The notes under the pieces were generated by a model that did no database searches, had not been told where the DNA came from, and saw nothing but the letters and a program-made list of their open reading frames with translations. This document shows, piece after piece, positions 5,131 to 7,280 of a DNA stretch of 7,280 nucleotides. The position numbers and the translations under genes were made by a program. The stretch is from the NCBI GenBank assembly GCA_903897565.1, contig CAIUCF010000926.1, forward strand, positions 1 to 7,280, in the 5' to 3' direction. Source of the DNA: an uncultured Rhodospirillales bacterium (GTDB taxonomy: Bacteria; Pseudomonadota; Alphaproteobacteria; ATCC43930; CGMCC-115725). Each line of letters begins with the position of its first letter. Within the stretch, counting starts at the first letter, position 1.

Positions 5131-6408
5131 ATGGCTTCAGCATCCTTGCCACCCGGCGTGCAGTACATCAAGGCCCCGGCTCGTGACAGCGTGACCGACA
5201 CCGCGGCGATCGAGACCACCGTCAAGGACGTCATCGCCGCCGTTCGCGCCGAGGGCGACATCGCCGTGCGCCGCTACGCCCTGCAGTTCGACCGCTCCGA
5301 CGCCGAGGCCTTCGAGGTCGGCCACGCGGAACGCGAGGCCGCCGTCGCCGGGCTCGACCCGCAGACCCGCGCCGATACCGAATTCGCCATCGCCAATGTT
5401 CGCGCCTTCGCCCAGGCCCAGCTCGCCACCATCCTGCCGCTCGAGATCGAGCTGCTACCCGGCGTCCATCTCGGCCATCGCGTCATCCCGATCCGCCGCA
5501 TCGGCGCCTATGTCCCGGGCGGCCGCTATCCCCTGCTCTCCGCGCCCATCATGACCCTCGTGCCGGCCAAGGTCGCCGGCAGCGACGAGGTCATCGCCTG
5601 CCTGCCGCCCGGCGCCAATCCGGCGATCATCGCCGGCTGCCATCTCGCCGGCGCCGACCGCATCTTCCGCGTCGGCGGCGCCCAGGCGATCGCGGCGCTG
5701 GCCTACGGCACCGAGACGATTCCGGCCGTCGACAAGATCGTCGGGCCCGGCAACGCCTTCGTCAACGAGGCCAAGCACCAGGTGTTCGGCCCGGTCGGCA
5801 TCGACCAGCTCGCCGGGCCCAGCGAGATCTTCGTGGTCGCCGATGCCACCGGCGATCCGGAGATGATCGCGACCGATTTGCTCGGTCAGGCCGAACACGA
5901 CGTCCGCACCCGCGTCGGGCTGATCACCACCGATCGCGCGCTCGCCGTGGCGACGCTGGCGGCGGTCGAGGCGCAGCTGCCCGGCCTGCCGACCAATGCC
6001 GTCGCCGGCGCCGCCTGGCGCGACTATGGCGAGATCACCCTGTGCGAGAACGAGGCGGCGATGATCGCCTATTCCGACCGCATCGCCGCCGAGCATCTCC
6101 AGGTCCACACCGCCGATCCGCAGGCGATGGCGGCGAAACTGCGCGACTATGGCTCGCTGTTCATCGGCACCCAGGCCAGCGTCGTTTATTCCGACAAGTG
6201 CAGCGGCACCAACCACACCCTGCCGACCATGGGCGCGGGTCGCTACACCGGCGGGTTATGGGTCGGGTCTTACGTCAAGATCTGCACCCACCAGTGGCTG
6301 ACACCCGAAGGCGTCGCCCAGGTCGCGCCGCCGGCCATGCGCCAGAGCATCGCCGAAGGCCTCGAAGGCCATCGTCGCGCCGCCGCCTATCGGGTCGGCA
6401 GGAACTAG
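5131..6408 (+). CDS. Histidinol dehydrogenase-family enzyme, probable catabolic paralogue
   Basis: Protein of 425 residues, close to the usual 430 of HisD. The ATG at 5131 has GGAGGA 8 nt upstream; an in-frame ATG at 5095 lacks such a site. Residues equivalent to the HisD zinc site are present: Gln253 and His256 in LGQAEHD, Asp355 in VYSDKCSG and His414 in LEGHRR. Also present are the general bases Glu321-His322 (AAEHLQVHT), His362 (GTNH) and Glu409. Nucleotide-binding blocks such as VGGAQAIAALAYGTETIP and DKIVGPGNAFVNEAKHQVFG are intact, so a zinc- and NAD-dependent alcohol oxidation is expected. Features unlike biosynthetic HisD are AYVPGGRYPLLSAP (127-139) and GAGRYTGGLWVGSYVK (368-383). 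Both resemble the catabolic branch that includes sulfopropanediol 3-dehydrogenase HpsN. No his genes are nearby; the neighbours are a PuuR-like regulator, permease and amidase. Pipelines would label it hisD, but I infer a different alcohol substrate. Confidence 0.92.
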   Translation: MASASLPPGVQYIKAPARDSVTDTAAIETTVKDVIAAVRAEGDIAVRRYALQFDRSDAEAFEVGHAEREAAVAGLDPQTRADTEFAIANVRAFAQAQLATILPLEIELLPGVHLGHRVIPIRRIGAYVPGGRYPLLSAPIMTLVPAKVAGSDEVIACLPPGANPAIIAGCHLAGADRIFRVGGAQAIAALAYGTETIPAVDKIVGPGNAFVNEAKHQVFGPVGIDQLAGPSEIFVVADATGDPEMIATDLLGQAEHDVRTRVGLITTDRALAVATLAAVEAQLPGLPTNAVAGAAWRDYGEITLCENEAAMIAYSDRIAAEHLQVHTADPQAMAAKLRDYGSLFIGTQASVVYSDKCSGTNHTLPTMGAGRYTGGLWVGSYVKICTHQWLTPEGVAQVAPPAMRQSIAEGLEGHRRAAAYRVGRN

Positions 6409-7280
6409 CCGGAAACCAGTGCCGGCTCGCGGCTGATCCGCCAGACACAGAACACCGTCGCCGCGGCGCCCGCGAGCTGGGTCGGCGACAGCATCTCGTG
6501 GAGGACGAGAAAGGCACCGGTGAGGCCGAACACCGGCGTCAGGCTCAGGAAGGCGCCCGCAGTATTGGCCGGGATCGAGCGCAGCGCCTTCATGTAGAGG
6601 GTGAAGGCCAGCGCGTATTGCACGGCGCCGGATCCGGCGGCGATCAGCCAGGGCGTGATGCCCACTGGCAGGACCCGCGCCGCCGGATCGACGATCAGTG
6701 CGATCGCGAGAACGACGAGCGCGAAGCCCAGCGCCACGCTTTGCTGCCAGGCCACGATCACGATGGCGTCCGCCGTCCCGGCGACACGGCCGGACAGCAC
6801 CACATAGACCGCCGCCACCAGGGTCGCCACGACAATCAACAGCTCCGCTGCGCCACCATGGCGGAAATTCGCCATCGTGACCGACAGGTTGAGTGCGACC
6901 ACCAGCCCGGCCAGCGCCAACACTGACAGAACCAGGAAGCGACGGGTCGGCCGCTGCCCGAACAGGACGACCGACAGCAGCACGATCATCAGCGCTTCCG
7001 ACGACTGGATCAGCGTCGCCTCGGCCGCACCGGCGCCGGCCAGCCCACAGAGCCCGAGCATATAGGCGAGCCCAGGCTCGAGCACACCCAGCCAGGCGAC
7101 GCGCAGCACCGCCCCCGGCGCATTCGGCGCCGGTCGGCGCCGCCAAATCACCAACCAGAGACACGCCACGCTGACGGCGAGTTGCACAACCAGCAGCGGC
7201 ACCGGCGCGAAATCGCCGAGCGCGACCTTCGACATCACCGTGGCCCCGCCCCAGCACAACGCAGCAAGCGTCGCGTTGAC
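6405..7280 (-). CDS. EamA/DMT-family transporter, start beyond right edge
   Basis: The frame is open to the window edge. It encodes 291 residues here, beginning VNATLAALCWGGATVMSK, which is the inside of the first helix of an EamA protein. A TTG at 7259 could be mistaken for a start, but the preceding codons continue the helix, so the true start is probably a few to about 15 codons to the right. About ten hydrophobic helices form two EamA repeats. The first repeat ends with ATLIQSSEALMIVLLSVVLFGQ (residues about 88-109) and the second with the matching SIPANTAGAFLSLTPVFGLTGAFLVLHE (about 235-262). This internal duplication is typical of drug/metabolite transporters. Family members export amino acids, other small metabolites or toxic compounds across the inner membrane; the substrate here is unknown. 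The gene is convergent with the HisD-like gene and their stop codons overlap, so the two are not co-transcribed and a shared pathway is only possible. Confidence 0.9.
   Translation of the reverse strand, partial: VNATLAALCWGGATVMSKVALGDFAPVPLLVVQLAVSVACLWLVIWRRRPAPNAPGAVLRVAWLGVLEPGLAYMLGLCGLAGAGAAEATLIQSSEALMIVLLSVVLFGQRPTRRFLVLSVLALAGLVVALNLSVTMANFRHGGAAELLIVVATLVAAVYVVLSGRVAGTADAIVIVAWQQSVALGFALVVLAIALIVDPAARVLPVGITPWLIAAGSGAVQYALAFTLYMKALRSIPANTAGAFLSLTPVFGLTGAFLVLHEMLSPTQLAGAAATVFCVWRISREPALVSG

Noticed and set aside
5455..6216. Minus-strand frame of 253 codons inside the HisD-like gene
   Set aside because: It is antisense shadow with a repetitive Gly/Asp/Arg composition, while the plus frame has every HisD catalytic residue.
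5131..6408. Ordinary biosynthetic hisD of a histidine operon
   Set aside because: No other his gene is adjacent, the regulator and permease neighbours are of catabolic type, and the GGRYP and GGLWVG segments differ from biosynthetic HisD. A genome-wide check for a second hisD would settle it.
6256..7257. Minus-strand frame of 333 codons overlapping the EamA gene
   Set aside because: It is longer than the EamA frame, but its product is alanine/arginine/glycine-rich without helices or motifs, whereas the overlapping frame has clear EamA repeats.
7257..7259. TTG at 7259-7257 as start codon of the EamA transporter
   Set aside because: The upstream codons in frame (VNATLAA) continue the first membrane helix up to the window edge, so the real start is further right.

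Overview
The window is GC-rich bacterial chromosome with short intergenic gaps. The style of the proteins and the 'CGTCATCCCGGCGAAAGCCGGGAT'-type short repeats point to an alphaproteobacterium, possibly of the Rhizobiales or Rhodospirillales kind. Genus cannot be fixed from this sequence. No tRNA, rRNA, CRISPR array, transposase or phage gene was seen.

Layout, left to right. (1) Bases 1-246 hold no convincing gene but carry a decayed pair of inverted short repeats. (2) A membrane-anchored retropepsin-like aspartic protease (minus strand, 247-996) is divergent from (3) a single-domain phytochelatin synthase-like papain-fold peptidase (plus strand, 1327-2055). Between them is a 330-base spacer with a well-preserved 29-bp inverted repeat pair. 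(4) Convergent with the peptidase, and only 4 bp from it, is a minus-strand set: an XRE-cupin regulator of PuuR type (4468-5016), an AT-richer leader of about 175 bp, an APC-family amino acid/amine permease (2853-4292) and, 4 bp downstream, a nitrilase-superfamily C-N hydrolase (2060-2848). (5) Divergent from the regulator is a histidinol dehydrogenase-family enzyme (5131-6408). (6) Convergent with it, sharing a CTAG stop tetranucleotide, is an EamA/DMT exporter (6405-7280) whose start lies off the right edge.

The most interesting unit is 2060-6408: regulator, permease, amidase/nitrilase-like hydrolase and a HisD paralogue around one divergent control region, with no other histidine biosynthesis gene in view. 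The HisD paralogue keeps every zinc and catalytic residue of true HisD. Around the active site, however, it has the sequence style of the catabolic branch of the family, which includes sulfopropanediol dehydrogenase HpsN. My reading is an inducible module for import and breakdown of an amine, amide or amino-alcohol compound, sensed by the cupin regulator. The substrate is unknown. A 16-bp near-palindrome in the 5017-5130 spacer is the best operator candidate. The protease/phytochelatin-synthase pair on the left is probably unrelated and looks directed to the membrane or periplasm.
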